From NCBI GenBank assembly GCA_016938875.1, contig JAFGTV010000040.1, forward strand, positions 1 through 64,000: a stretch of 64,000 nucleotides of DNA, written 5' to 3'. The stretch comes from Paracoccaceae bacterium. GTDB taxonomy: Bacteria > Pseudomonadota > Alphaproteobacteria > Rhodobacterales > Rhodobacteraceae. Of the stretch, positions 46,124-54,330 are shown piece after piece. The notes under the pieces are model-generated. The model had not been told where the DNA came from and made no database searches. It saw nothing but the letters and a program-made list of their open reading frames with translations. The position numbers and the translations under genes were made by a program. Within the stretch, counting starts at the first letter, position 1. Every line of letters starts with the position of its first letter.

Positions 46124-47140
46124 TCAGGCGCCGCAGATGCCCTGCAACTGCACCCAGTCGCCATCCGACAGCAGGGCGGGCGTGGTCTGGCCGCGCATCG
46201 GGTCGGCCTCGATCAGGCCCAGCACGCTTTCGCCCGAGACATCGCGGGCATAGGCATAGGGTGTCGAGGGCACCCGCGCGCCGGCAAAGGCCGACAACAG
46301 CGCGGCATCGGGCAGGGCGACGGGCGGCGCGGTCAGCAGGGTTTGGGCGTGTCTCTCCAGCGCGCCTTGGGGCAGCGCGCCACTGGTCAAGAGCCTAAGC
46401 GTCGCCAGCACCCCGGCCTCGCGCAGCAACGCCTCTAGCGGGTCGATGCGCGCGGCGCGTGTCCGCTCTGCCAGGATAAAGCCGGCAACGGCGCTGGGAT
46501 CCTCGTAATCCTCGACCAGGGCGCGGTTCAGAACGATCAGCCCGCCGGGCAGGTGGGTCGCGCGGGCCATGCCGCCGGGCAGGACCAGCACCCGGGCGTT
46601 GGTGCCCGGCAACAGCCGCACGGTCAGCCGGTCCAGCGCGCGCACACCGCCAGGGCGCGCGCAGGGGGTGCCGGCCACGCGGGTGACGCGGGTCAGCAGG
46701 TCGCGGCCGATCTCGGCGCGGATCTGGGGGGGCACCACGGACACGGCGTGGCGCACCAGCGCGCCGGGCAGCCAGAACACCGCCAAAGCGGCCACGCCTG
46801 CGCTGATCCCGCCCAGGATCATCAGCCGCAGCCGCCCCGGACGGGGCCGCTGCCGGGCAATGGCCGCACGCACCGCCTCGATGGCGTCGATCATCACGGC
46901 GTCGTCGATTTCCAGGGTCTCGCCGCTATCGGCATCGGGGGTGTAAAGGGCCGGACGTTTGCCGGGGTTCACCCGCGCGATCGCGGCCAGCGACCAGTGG
47001 GTCAGCACCTGTTCGCGCATGTCCGACATCACCAGCGAGGCATCGCCGAACGACAGGATCACGTCGCGTCGCTGGGCCTGGGGCGCCTCGCGCCACAGAC
47101 CCTGGCTTTCGAGCCTTTGAAATTGCTTGAGTGCCGTCAT
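46124..47140 (-). CDS. M48-like membrane protein lacking the HExxH metal site
   Basis: 338 residues with one membrane helix near residues 105-125. The region RATHLPGGLIVLNRALVEDYEDPSAVAGFILAERTRA has the shape of M48 peptidases (A-x-x-x-P-G-G-x-I-x-V-x-x-x-L, then E-D-x-x-A-x-V-L-A-H-E-x-x-H), but the HExxH is AERTR, so zinc peptidase activity is not expected. It may be a pseudoprotease scaffold. The start at 47140 (MTALKQFQRLESQGLW) is chosen over an ATG at 47182 inside an unconserved extension. Confidence 0.6.
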   Translation of the reverse strand: MTALKQFQRLESQGLWREAPQAQRRDVILSFGDASLVMSDMREQVLTHWSLAAIARVNPGKRPALYTPDADSGETLEIDDAVMIDAIEAVRAAIARQRPRPGRLRLMILGGISAGVAALAVFWLPGALVRHAVSVVPPQIRAEIGRDLLTRVTRVAGTPCARPGGVRALDRLTVRLLPGTNARVLVLPGGMARATHLPGGLIVLNRALVEDYEDPSAVAGFILAERTRAARIDPLEALLREAGVLATLRLLTSGALPQGALERHAQTLLTAPPVALPDAALLSAFAGARVPSTPYAYARDVSGESVLGLIEADPMRGQTTPALLSDGDWVQLQGICGA

Positions 47141-47227
47141 GCGCGGCCGACCGTTCTGCCCGATTTGCGTTTTATGGCGCAACGATAGACCAGCACCCCG
47201 GCGCCCACAATCGCCCAGGGCTGCGGC

Positions 47228-48853
47228 CTAGAGCGTTTTGGCAATGGTGCGCAACTCGAACTTCTGGATCTTCCCGGTCGAGGTTTTGGGCAGTTCGGTA
47301 AAGACCACCTGCTTGGGGCACTTGAACCCGGCCAGCCGCTCGCGGGCAAAGGCGATCAGCGCGTCGGCCTCTACGCTATGCCCGTCCTTAAGCTCGACAA
47401 AGGCGCAGGGCACCTCGCCCCATTTCTCGTCCGGCTTGGCCACCACGGCGCACAGCAGCACGTCGGGATGGCACATCAAAATGCCCTCGACCTCGACAGA
47501 GCTGACGTTTTCACCGCCCGAGATGATGATGTCCTTGGCGCGATCGGCGATTTGCAGATAGCTGTCGGGGTGCTGGATGGCCAGGTCGCCCGAGTGGAAA
47601 TAGCCCCCCTTGAAGGCCTCGCGCGTGGCGCGCGGATTTTTCAGATAACCCTTCATCACGCCGTTGCCGCGGAACACGATTTCGCCCTGGGCCTGGCCGT
47701 CCATCGGCACCGGGATGTGGGTGTCGTCCCAGACCCGCACCGGTTCCATAAAGGGCATGGCGACGCCCTGGCGGGCCTTTACTGCGGCGCGTGCGTCGCC
47801 CTCCAGCGGATCCCACTCGGTTTGCCATGTGCATTCGGTGGCCGGGCCGTAAACCTCGGTCAGGCCGTAGACATGGGTGATGTTGAAACCCAGCTGCTCG
47901 ATCCGGGCCAGCGTGACCGGGGCAGGGGGGGCGCCGGCGGTAAACACCTCGACCGTGTGGGGCATGTCGCGGCGGTCCTCGGCGCGCGCGTTGACGATCA
48001 TGTTCAGCACGATCGGCGCACCGCCGAAATGGGTCACCCCCTCGTCCGCGATCGCGTCAAAGATCGCCTTGGCCGAGATGTCGCGGCAGCAAATCACCGT
48101 GCCGCCCACAACGGGCATCATCCAGGTGTGGCACCAGCCGTTGCAGTGAAACAGCGGAACGATGGTCAGGTATTTCGGGTAAAGCGTGATGCGCCACGAG
48201 ATCACCTGCCCCATCGCGTTCAGATAGGCCCCGCGGTGGTGATAAACGACGCCCTTGGGCCGCCCGGTGGTGCCGGAGGTGTAGTTCAGCGAAATGCTTT
48301 CCCACTCGTCCTGGGGCATGATCCAGGCGAAATCGGGATCGGCGGCGGCCAGGATATCCTCGTATTCGGGGTAGTCGCCGAAATCATGCACACCGGCGGC
48401 GTCATCGGCGACCTCGATGACGATGGGCGGCTCGCCCTCCATGTCCTCGATGGCCGCGACGGCCAGCGGGATGAACTGTGGATCGCACAGCAGCACCTTG
48501 GCGCCCCCATGGTCCAGGATATAGCTGACGGTGTTTGCATCCAGCCGGATGTTGATCGTGTTCAGCACCGCACCGCAGGCGGGCACGCCGAAATGCGCCT
48601 CGACCTGGGCGGGAACATTGGGCAAGAGCGTGGCGACCACATCGCCCGGTTTCACCCCCATCGCCGCCAGCGCCGAGGCCAGCCGCGTCACCCGGTCGAT
48701 ATACTGGCGATAGGTGGAGCGCCGGTCGCCATAGACCACGGCCTCTCGGTTGGGGAACACCTCGGCGGCGCGGCTCAGAAACGACAGCGGCGTCAGCGGC
48801 ACGTAATTCGCCGCGCATTTTTCCAGACCTGTTTCGTCAGCCAGCCAGCCCAT
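47228..48853 (-). CDS. Medium/long-chain acyl-CoA synthetase (AMP-forming, DmdB-like)
   Basis: 541 residues. The ANL P-loop is LNYTSGTTGRPKGVVYHHRGAYLNAMGQ; further motifs are VPLFHCNGWCHTWMMP, YGLTEVYGPATECTWQ, GGYFHSGDLAIQHPD and the C-terminal TSTGKIQKFELR with the adenylation Lys. The HCNGWC and DEWESISLNYTSG features are those of the medium-chain ligase group that includes methylmercaptopropionate-CoA ligase (DmdB) of Roseobacters. Substrate is not proven. It lies near the fad cluster, so fatty-acid activation is equally plausible. Confidence 0.8.
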   Translation of the reverse strand: MGWLADETGLEKCAANYVPLTPLSFLSRAAEVFPNREAVVYGDRRSTYRQYIDRVTRLASALAAMGVKPGDVVATLLPNVPAQVEAHFGVPACGAVLNTINIRLDANTVSYILDHGGAKVLLCDPQFIPLAVAAIEDMEGEPPIVIEVADDAAGVHDFGDYPEYEDILAAADPDFAWIMPQDEWESISLNYTSGTTGRPKGVVYHHRGAYLNAMGQVISWRITLYPKYLTIVPLFHCNGWCHTWMMPVVGGTVICCRDISAKAIFDAIADEGVTHFGGAPIVLNMIVNARAEDRRDMPHTVEVFTAGAPPAPVTLARIEQLGFNITHVYGLTEVYGPATECTWQTEWDPLEGDARAAVKARQGVAMPFMEPVRVWDDTHIPVPMDGQAQGEIVFRGNGVMKGYLKNPRATREAFKGGYFHSGDLAIQHPDSYLQIADRAKDIIISGGENVSSVEVEGILMCHPDVLLCAVVAKPDEKWGEVPCAFVELKDGHSVEADALIAFARERLAGFKCPKQVVFTELPKTSTGKIQKFELRTIAKTL

Positions 48854-48979
48854 GATGCGCCCTTTCCGCGGTTTCCATGTCGGGGTGAACTGTGACGCCC
48901 TGCCGCAGGTTTGAAAAGGGGGCAGGGCGGGTGCGCTGGACCTTTGCGCCGCCCTGCATCAGGGGCTAGCCTGCGGGCC

Positions 48980-49627
48980 ATGATCATTTCACGCGGGCGG
49001 CGCTATATCTTTGTCCATATCCCGAAAACCGGCGGCACCGCGCTGACGCTGGCGCTGGAGGGGCGGGCGATGGCCGATGACATCGTGATCGGCGACACCC
49101 CCAAGGCGGTGCGGCGCAGGCATCGCCTGAACGGCGCACGGACGGCAGGGCGGTTGTGGAAACATTCCACCCTGGCCGATATCGAGGGGCTGGTGACCCG
49201 CCAAGAGATCGCGGAGCTGTTCACCTTTACCCTGGTGCGCAATCCCTGGGATCGGATGGTCAGCTATTACCACTGGCTCAGGGCGCAGCGGTTTGACCAC
49301 CCGGCGGTGGCCCTGGCCGGGCGGTTGCAGTTCGCGGCCTTTCTGGCGCACCCGCAGACCACCGCCAGCATCCGCGCGACCCCCTATGCCAGCTATATGC
49401 GCGACGGGGCGGGGCACGAGCAGTGCGATGCCTATGTCCGGCTGGAACACCTGGCCGATGACCTGGCCCCGGTCGAGGCGCATCTGGGGTTTCGCCTGGG
49501 CCCCCTGGCGCGGGTCAATGTATCGGACCGGGCAGGGGATTACCGCACCTATTACACCGATGCCACCGCCGCGCTGGTGGCGCGGCTGGCGGATGCGGAT
49601 ATCGCGCGGTTCGGCTATCGGTTCTAG
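48980..49627 (+). CDS. Small sulfotransferase-family protein
   Basis: 215 residues. FVHIPKTGGTALTLALEG is the PAPS 5'-phosphosulfate loop and FTLVRNPWDRMVSYYHWLRAQRFD the 3'-phosphate site. It resembles bacterial heparan/galactosyl sulfotransferase-2-like proteins rather than the EPS-operon enzyme at 29633. It stands alone between an acyl-CoA synthetase and the fad cluster; target unknown. The start at 48980 directly precedes the conserved motif. Confidence 0.78.
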   Translation: MIISRGRRYIFVHIPKTGGTALTLALEGRAMADDIVIGDTPKAVRRRHRLNGARTAGRLWKHSTLADIEGLVTRQEIAELFTFTLVRNPWDRMVSYYHWLRAQRFDHPAVALAGRLQFAAFLAHPQTTASIRATPYASYMRDGAGHEQCDAYVRLEHLADDLAPVEAHLGFRLGPLARVNVSDRAGDYRTYYTDATAALVARLADADIARFGYRF

Positions 49628-49660
49628 GACGGGGCGACACCTGCCGCCCCGCCTGGGCGA

Positions 49661-51853
49661 TCAGGCCGCTGCCGCGGCGGGGGCAAAGCGGGTGTAGAAC
49701 GTCTGATCCATCTGGGCCATCTCGCGCAGCACGGCGGGGGCTGCGAAGCGCGCGCCATGGCGCGCTGCCAGCCCGTCACACAATTCGACCGCGCGCGCGG
49801 CCCCGATCATGTCCAGCCAGCTGAACGGCCCCCCCGACCAGGGCGCGAAACCCCAGCCCAGGATCGCGCCGACGTCCCCCTCGCGGATGTCCATCAGCAC
49901 GCCGTCCTCCAGGGCGCGCACGGCCTCCAACACCTGCGCGAAGAGCAGGCGATGCTGCACCTCGGCCAGGTCCGGCTGATCCTTGGCGCGCGGGTATTTC
50001 GCGCCCAGCCCTTCCCAAAGGCCGGTGCGTTTGCCCGCCTCGTCATAGGCATAGAACCCGGCACCGGCCTTGCGGCCCAGACGGCCCGCATCGGCCAGCC
50101 AGAACAGCACCTCGTCCACTGCCCCGTCGGGATAGGCCTCGCCCATCGCGGCGCGGGTGGCCTTGGCGATCTTGACGCCCAGATCGATCGAGGTCTCATC
50201 GACCAGTTGCAGCGGCCCCAGCGGCATCCCCACCAGTTTCGCCGCGTTCTCGATCAGCGCGGGGGTCACCCCCTCGGCCACCATTCGGATCCCCTCGTTC
50301 AGATAGGGGATGATGCAGCGGTTGGCGTAGAAAAAGCGCGCGTCATTCACCACGATCGGGGTCTTGCGGATCTGGCGCACGAAATCCAGCGCCTTGGCCA
50401 CCGCGCGGTCGCCGGTTTCGCGCCCCTTGATGATCTCGACCAGCATCATCTTTTCAACCGGGCTGAAGAAGTGGATGCCGATATAGTCGGCCGGCCGGTC
50501 GCTGGCCTTGGCCAACTCGGTGATCGGCAGGGTCGAGGTGTTGGTGGCAATGATGCAGTCCGGGCCCACGACCTGTTGCACACGGCGCGTGACCTCGGCC
50601 TTGATGGCGGGATCCTCGAACACGGCCTCGACGATCAGATCGGCACCTGCCAGGGCCGCGTAGTCGGTCGTCGCGGTGATGCGCGCCATCAGGGCGGCCT
50701 TCTTCTCGGGCGTTGCCTTGCCGCGCTTGATGCCCTTGTCCATGTAATCGGCGACATGGGCGCGGCCCTTGTCGGCGGCCTCTTGGGCCTGGTCGATCAG
50801 CACCACCTCGATCCCGGCCTGGGCGGCGACCAGCGCGATGCCCGCGCCCATCATGCCGGCCCCCAGCACGCCCAGCTTTTTCACCGCCTGATCGGGGATA
50901 TCGGCGGGCCGCACGGCGCCTTTTTCCAACGCCTCCTTGTTGATGAACAGCGACCGGATCATCGCGGCGGAGGAGGGGTTCATCAGCACATTCGTGAACC
51001 AGCGCGCCTCGATCCTCAGTGCGGTGTCAAAGGGGACGAGCGCCCCCTCGTAGACCGCGCTCAGCAACGCCTTGGCGGCGGGATAGACCCCCTTGGTCTT
51101 GCCGTTGACCATGGCGCTGGCGCCGACAAAGGTCATGAAGCCCGAGGGATGATAGGGCGCGCCGCCGGGCATCTTATAGCCCCGCTCGTCCCAGGGTTTG
51201 ACGATCCGCGGGCCCGACAGAACCCAGGCCCTGGCCGCGGCGACGGGGTCATCCACCACCTCGTCGATGATGCCCGCCGCCTGCATCGCGCGCGGCGGCT
51301 GCATCTTGCCCTCCAGCAGAAAGGGCGAGGCGCCCATCGCGCCCAGCTTGCGCACCAGCCGCGTGGTGCCGCCCGCGCCGGGAAAGATGCCGACCATGAT
51401 CTCGGGCAGGCCGATCCGGGCCTTGGGGTTGTCGGCGGCGAAAATGCGGTGACAGGCCAGCGGCAGTTCCAACCCGATGCCCGCGGCGGTGCCGGGCAGG
51501 GCCGCGGCGATCGGCTTGCCGCCCTTGTTGGTCTTGGGATCCATGCCCGCGCGCTCGATCTTGCGCAGCAGGGCATGAATACGCATCACCCCCTCGAACA
51601 GGCCGCGCGCGGGATCATCGCCGGCGTCCTGTTTCATCTTGGCGATGATGTTCAGGTCCATGCCGCCGGCGAAATCCTTTTTGGCCGAGGTGAGGACGAT
51701 GCCCTTGACGGCGGGATCGGCCAGTGCGGTGTCGACATGGGCCTCCAACTCGTCGAACCCGCCCAGGGACATGACATTCATGGATTTTCCGGGCACGTCC
51801 CAGGTGATGGTCGCGACGCCCTCGGCATCCGTGGCGTAGTGGAATTCTGCCAT
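49661..51853 (-). CDS. fadJ: Bifunctional enoyl-CoA hydratase / 3-hydroxyacyl-CoA dehydrogenase
   Basis: 730 residues. The N-terminal hydratase has GGKPIAAALPGTAAGIGLELPLACH and LPEIMVGIFPGAGGTTRL. The NAD-binding domain follows with VLGAGMMGAGIALVAAQAG, and the dehydrogenase part has IGIHFFSPVEKMMLVEIIKG with the conserved His and NDARFFYANRCIIPYLNEG. Starts 11 bases after the thiolase stop. Catalyses two steps of beta-oxidation in the fad cluster. Confidence 0.93.
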   Translation of the reverse strand: MAEFHYATDAEGVATITWDVPGKSMNVMSLGGFDELEAHVDTALADPAVKGIVLTSAKKDFAGGMDLNIIAKMKQDAGDDPARGLFEGVMRIHALLRKIERAGMDPKTNKGGKPIAAALPGTAAGIGLELPLACHRIFAADNPKARIGLPEIMVGIFPGAGGTTRLVRKLGAMGASPFLLEGKMQPPRAMQAAGIIDEVVDDPVAAARAWVLSGPRIVKPWDERGYKMPGGAPYHPSGFMTFVGASAMVNGKTKGVYPAAKALLSAVYEGALVPFDTALRIEARWFTNVLMNPSSAAMIRSLFINKEALEKGAVRPADIPDQAVKKLGVLGAGMMGAGIALVAAQAGIEVVLIDQAQEAADKGRAHVADYMDKGIKRGKATPEKKAALMARITATTDYAALAGADLIVEAVFEDPAIKAEVTRRVQQVVGPDCIIATNTSTLPITELAKASDRPADYIGIHFFSPVEKMMLVEIIKGRETGDRAVAKALDFVRQIRKTPIVVNDARFFYANRCIIPYLNEGIRMVAEGVTPALIENAAKLVGMPLGPLQLVDETSIDLGVKIAKATRAAMGEAYPDGAVDEVLFWLADAGRLGRKAGAGFYAYDEAGKRTGLWEGLGAKYPRAKDQPDLAEVQHRLLFAQVLEAVRALEDGVLMDIREGDVGAILGWGFAPWSGGPFSWLDMIGAARAVELCDGLAARHGARFAAPAVLREMAQMDQTFYTRFAPAAAAA

Positions 51854-51864
51854 CTGTCCTCTCC

Positions 51865-53079
51865 TCACACGCGTTCGATGATGGTGGCGGCACCCATGCC
51901 GCTGGCCACGCACAGGGTGGCCAGGCCGGTCTGCTGGCCGGTCCGTTCCAATTCGTCCAGCAGGGTGCCGATCAGGATCGCCCCCGTGGCCCCCAGCGGA
52001 TGACCCAGCGCGATCGCCCCGCCATTGGGATTGACCCGTTCAGGATCGACGCCGAACGCCTGGATGAAACGCAGCACGACGGCGGCAAAGGCCTCGTTCA
52101 CCTCAAACAGGTCAATGTCGGAAATGGACATGCCCGCATCGTGCAGGATCTTTTCGGTCGCGGGTACCGGGCCGGTCAGCATGATTGTCGGATCTGTCCC
52201 GATCTTGCAGGTCGCCCGGATGCGCGCCCTTGGTTTCAACCCGTGGGCCTGTCCGAATTCCGCATTCCCGATCAGAATGCCCGCCGCCCCATCCACGATG
52301 CCCGAGGAATTGCCCGCGTGGTGAATATGTTCGATCCGCTCAAGATGGGGGTATTTCATCAACGCCACCTGGTCGAACCCCGGCATAACCTCACCCATAT
52401 CCTTGAAGCTGGGCCTGAGCGCGCCAAGGGTCTGCATATCGGTCTCGGGGCGCATGAATTCGTCACGATCCAGAATGGTCAGCCCGTTCACGTCGCGGAC
52501 CGGCACGATTGACCTGGCAAAGCGCGCCTCGGCCCAAGAGCGCGCGGCGCGGCGCTGGCTTTCCACGGCCAGGGCATCGGCGGCCTCGCGGGTGATGCCG
52601 TATTCGGTGGCGATGATGTCGGCGGAAATCCCCTGGGGGACGAAATAGCTCTTCATCGCCAGGCTGGGATCGACGGCAATCGCCGCCCCGTCACTGCCCA
52701 TGGCGACGCGGCCCATCATCTCGACCCCGCCGGCGATATAGGCCGCGCCCGCGCCCGCGCGCACCTGGTTGGCGGCCAGGTTCACGGCCTCCATCCCGCT
52801 GGCGCAAAAGCGGTTGATCGACAGGCCGGGGATGCGCTCTTGCAGCCCCGAGGCCAGCACCGCGCTGCGCGCCAGGCAGCCGCCCTGTTCGCCCACCTGG
52901 GTGGCGTTGCCCCAGATCACGTCCTCGATCCCCGCGCCGCCGTTCAGGCCGTTGCGCCGGGCCAGGGCATCCAGCATCCCGGCCGACAGGCGCAGGGCGG
53001 TCACCTCGTGCAGGCTGCCATCCTTGCGGCCCTTGCCGCGGGGGGTGCGGATCGCGTCGTAGATATAGGCGTCGGTCAT
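51865..53079 (-). CDS. fadA: Acetyl-CoA acyltransferase (3-ketoacyl-CoA thiolase)
   Basis: 404 residues. NRFCASGMEAVNLAANQVRAG carries the nucleophile Cys, NEAFAAVVLRFIQAFG the NEAF His-region, and GGAIALGHPLGATGAILIG plus CVASGMGAATIIERV the C-terminal His and Cys. It starts at 53079 (MTDAYIYDAIRTPRGKGRKDG). Completes beta-oxidation with fadJ just downstream. Confidence 0.93.
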   Translation of the reverse strand: MTDAYIYDAIRTPRGKGRKDGSLHEVTALRLSAGMLDALARRNGLNGGAGIEDVIWGNATQVGEQGGCLARSAVLASGLQERIPGLSINRFCASGMEAVNLAANQVRAGAGAAYIAGGVEMMGRVAMGSDGAAIAVDPSLAMKSYFVPQGISADIIATEYGITREAADALAVESQRRAARSWAEARFARSIVPVRDVNGLTILDRDEFMRPETDMQTLGALRPSFKDMGEVMPGFDQVALMKYPHLERIEHIHHAGNSSGIVDGAAGILIGNAEFGQAHGLKPRARIRATCKIGTDPTIMLTGPVPATEKILHDAGMSISDIDLFEVNEAFAAVVLRFIQAFGVDPERVNPNGGAIALGHPLGATGAILIGTLLDELERTGQQTGLATLCVASGMGAATIIERV

Positions 53080-53110
53080 GTGTGCCTCTCTCGCAGAAAA
53101 GGGGGTCCGC

Positions 53111-53746
53111 TCAGGCCCGGTCGGCGGGCGAGCCGGGCATGAGATCATAGGGGGATTTCCAGCCGGGCAGGGCGGCGATGCGCCCCAGCCAGGCGTCGAT
53201 ATGCGGCCAGTCGGCCCGATCAAAGCCAAACGGCTCGGGGTAGAACAGGTATCCGCAACAGGCCAGATCGGCCGAGGTCGGTCGCCCGCCCACCAGCCAG
53301 TCGCGCCCGATCAGTGCGGTATCCAGCGTGCTCAGCGCCGCGCGAACCCGGCCCGACAGCCAGGTGATGGCCTCTTGCGGGCGCTTTTCGTGGGGCAGGA
53401 AATTCATCAGAAAACGCAGCGATCCCGCCTGGCCCGACATCTTGTGGTTGTCCCAGAACATCCAGCGCAGGATCTCGCGCCGCTCGGCCGCACTCTGGCC
53501 GCCGAACTTACCGCTCTTGGAACTGATATAGTCCTGGATCACGCCCGACTGGCTGAGCGTGACATCGCCATCCACCATCACCGGCACCTCGCCCATCGGG
53601 TTGAGGGCCAGGAACTCGGGGCTGCGGGCCGCGCCGCCGAAGAAATCGACATAGACCGGGGTCCAGTCGACCTCGGCCAGTTCCATGGTCAGGGCGGCCT
53701 TGTAGGCATTGCCGCTTTCGCCAAAGCAATAAAGTTCGATGGTCAT
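53111..53746 (-). CDS. Glutathione S-transferase family protein
   Basis: 211 residues. The N-terminal thioredoxin-like domain has the GST pattern (MTIELYCFGESGNAYKAALTMELAEVDW and NPMGEVPVMVDGDVTLSQSGVIQDYI, with the Pro-Val of the glutathione site), followed by an all-alpha C-terminal domain (RDWLVGGRPTSADLACCGYL). It lies between the small RHH-like gene and the thiolase; a role in handling reactive acyl intermediates is possible but not shown. Confidence 0.87.
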   Translation of the reverse strand: MTIELYCFGESGNAYKAALTMELAEVDWTPVYVDFFGGAARSPEFLALNPMGEVPVMVDGDVTLSQSGVIQDYISSKSGKFGGQSAAERREILRWMFWDNHKMSGQAGSLRFLMNFLPHEKRPQEAITWLSGRVRAALSTLDTALIGRDWLVGGRPTSADLACCGYLFYPEPFGFDRADWPHIDAWLGRIAALPGWKSPYDLMPGSPADRA

Positions 53747-54056
53747 GTCGCGGCTCCTGTGGGTTTGGGGGTCCGTCGTCCGGGGGGTGCGCCCGGTTCA
53801 GCGCGACGTATTGGGTATTTTCGCAAGGAAGACGCAGCAGGCCGTGCGCCGTAACCGAGCGTTAAGGTTAACCGCGTCAGGATGGGGGCGCGGTACAGGC
53901 TGGTCAGCCGATGACCGCCCAAGCAGTAGGCCCCCCGCCCGGCGCCTCCGTCCCGGTAACGACCGGGGTTGCCGTTCGGGCGGGGGGCTGATCTGTCTTC
54001 TTCTGGTTGAAAATATCCATTTTCCTTACCGCCGGACCGGGTGCTGCGGGGCCGGG
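53747..54056. other. Intergenic region with a long hairpin
   Basis: No gene is seen. It contains the hairpin at 53930-53988 and, closer to the GST start, an AT-richer patch (CGTTAAGGTTAACCG near 53858-53872, containing an 8-base palindrome GGTTAACC) that may be part of the GST-fadA-fadJ promoter. Confidence 0.45.
53930..53988 (-). terminator. Nested GC hairpin after the small RHH-like gene
   Basis: GCCCCCCGCCCG (53930-53941) and CGGGCGGGGGGC (53977-53988) form a 12-bp outer stem, and the loop holds a smaller CCCGGT/ACCGGG hairpin. It lies beyond the stop at 54057 on the minus strand. There is no T run, so termination is inferred from position and structure. Confidence 0.5.
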
Positions 54057-54269
54057 TCATCGTTTGCGCGCCTCAAGCTCGGCGTTGAACAGGCGCAGCC
54101 GGTGGGTCAGGTTGGTGTGGTCGGTCACGCTGTCGAAATGCTCGAAGAGAAAGGACAGCGCCTCGCCCTCGTCCAGGCCGGCCTCCTTGGCAAAGCGGCG
54201 CAGGCGGCGATAGCCATCCTCGGTCATCGCGATGGGAAAGCGGCGGGTCAGGCGCAGGCGTTTGGGCAT
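54057..54269 (-). CDS. 70-residue ribbon-helix-helix-like protein
   Basis: Very basic small protein. Residues ~10-45 (RRFPIAMTEDGYRRLRRFAKEAGLDEGEALSFLFEHF) look like a beta strand followed by two helices, as in Arc/MetJ-type DNA-binding proteins. AAAGGAGGAGAG directly precedes the ATG at 54269, one of the strongest ribosome sites in the window. It follows the acyl-CoA dehydrogenase by 61 bases and precedes the GST gene. Family not recognised; a regulatory role is an inference. Confidence 0.6.
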   Translation of the reverse strand: MPKRLRLTRRFPIAMTEDGYRRLRRFAKEAGLDEGEALSFLFEHFDSVTDHTNLTHRLRLFNAELEARKR

Positions 54270-54330
54270 TCTCTCCTCCTTTGGGCGGTGCGGCGCGGGC
54301 CCGCCGCGCGCGGGCCCGGTTCCCCTCAGC

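Noticed and set aside
49757-52003. Plus-strand frame of about 750 codons
   Set aside because: It is antisense to fadJ, which has all expected catalytic motifs; the translation has no family character.
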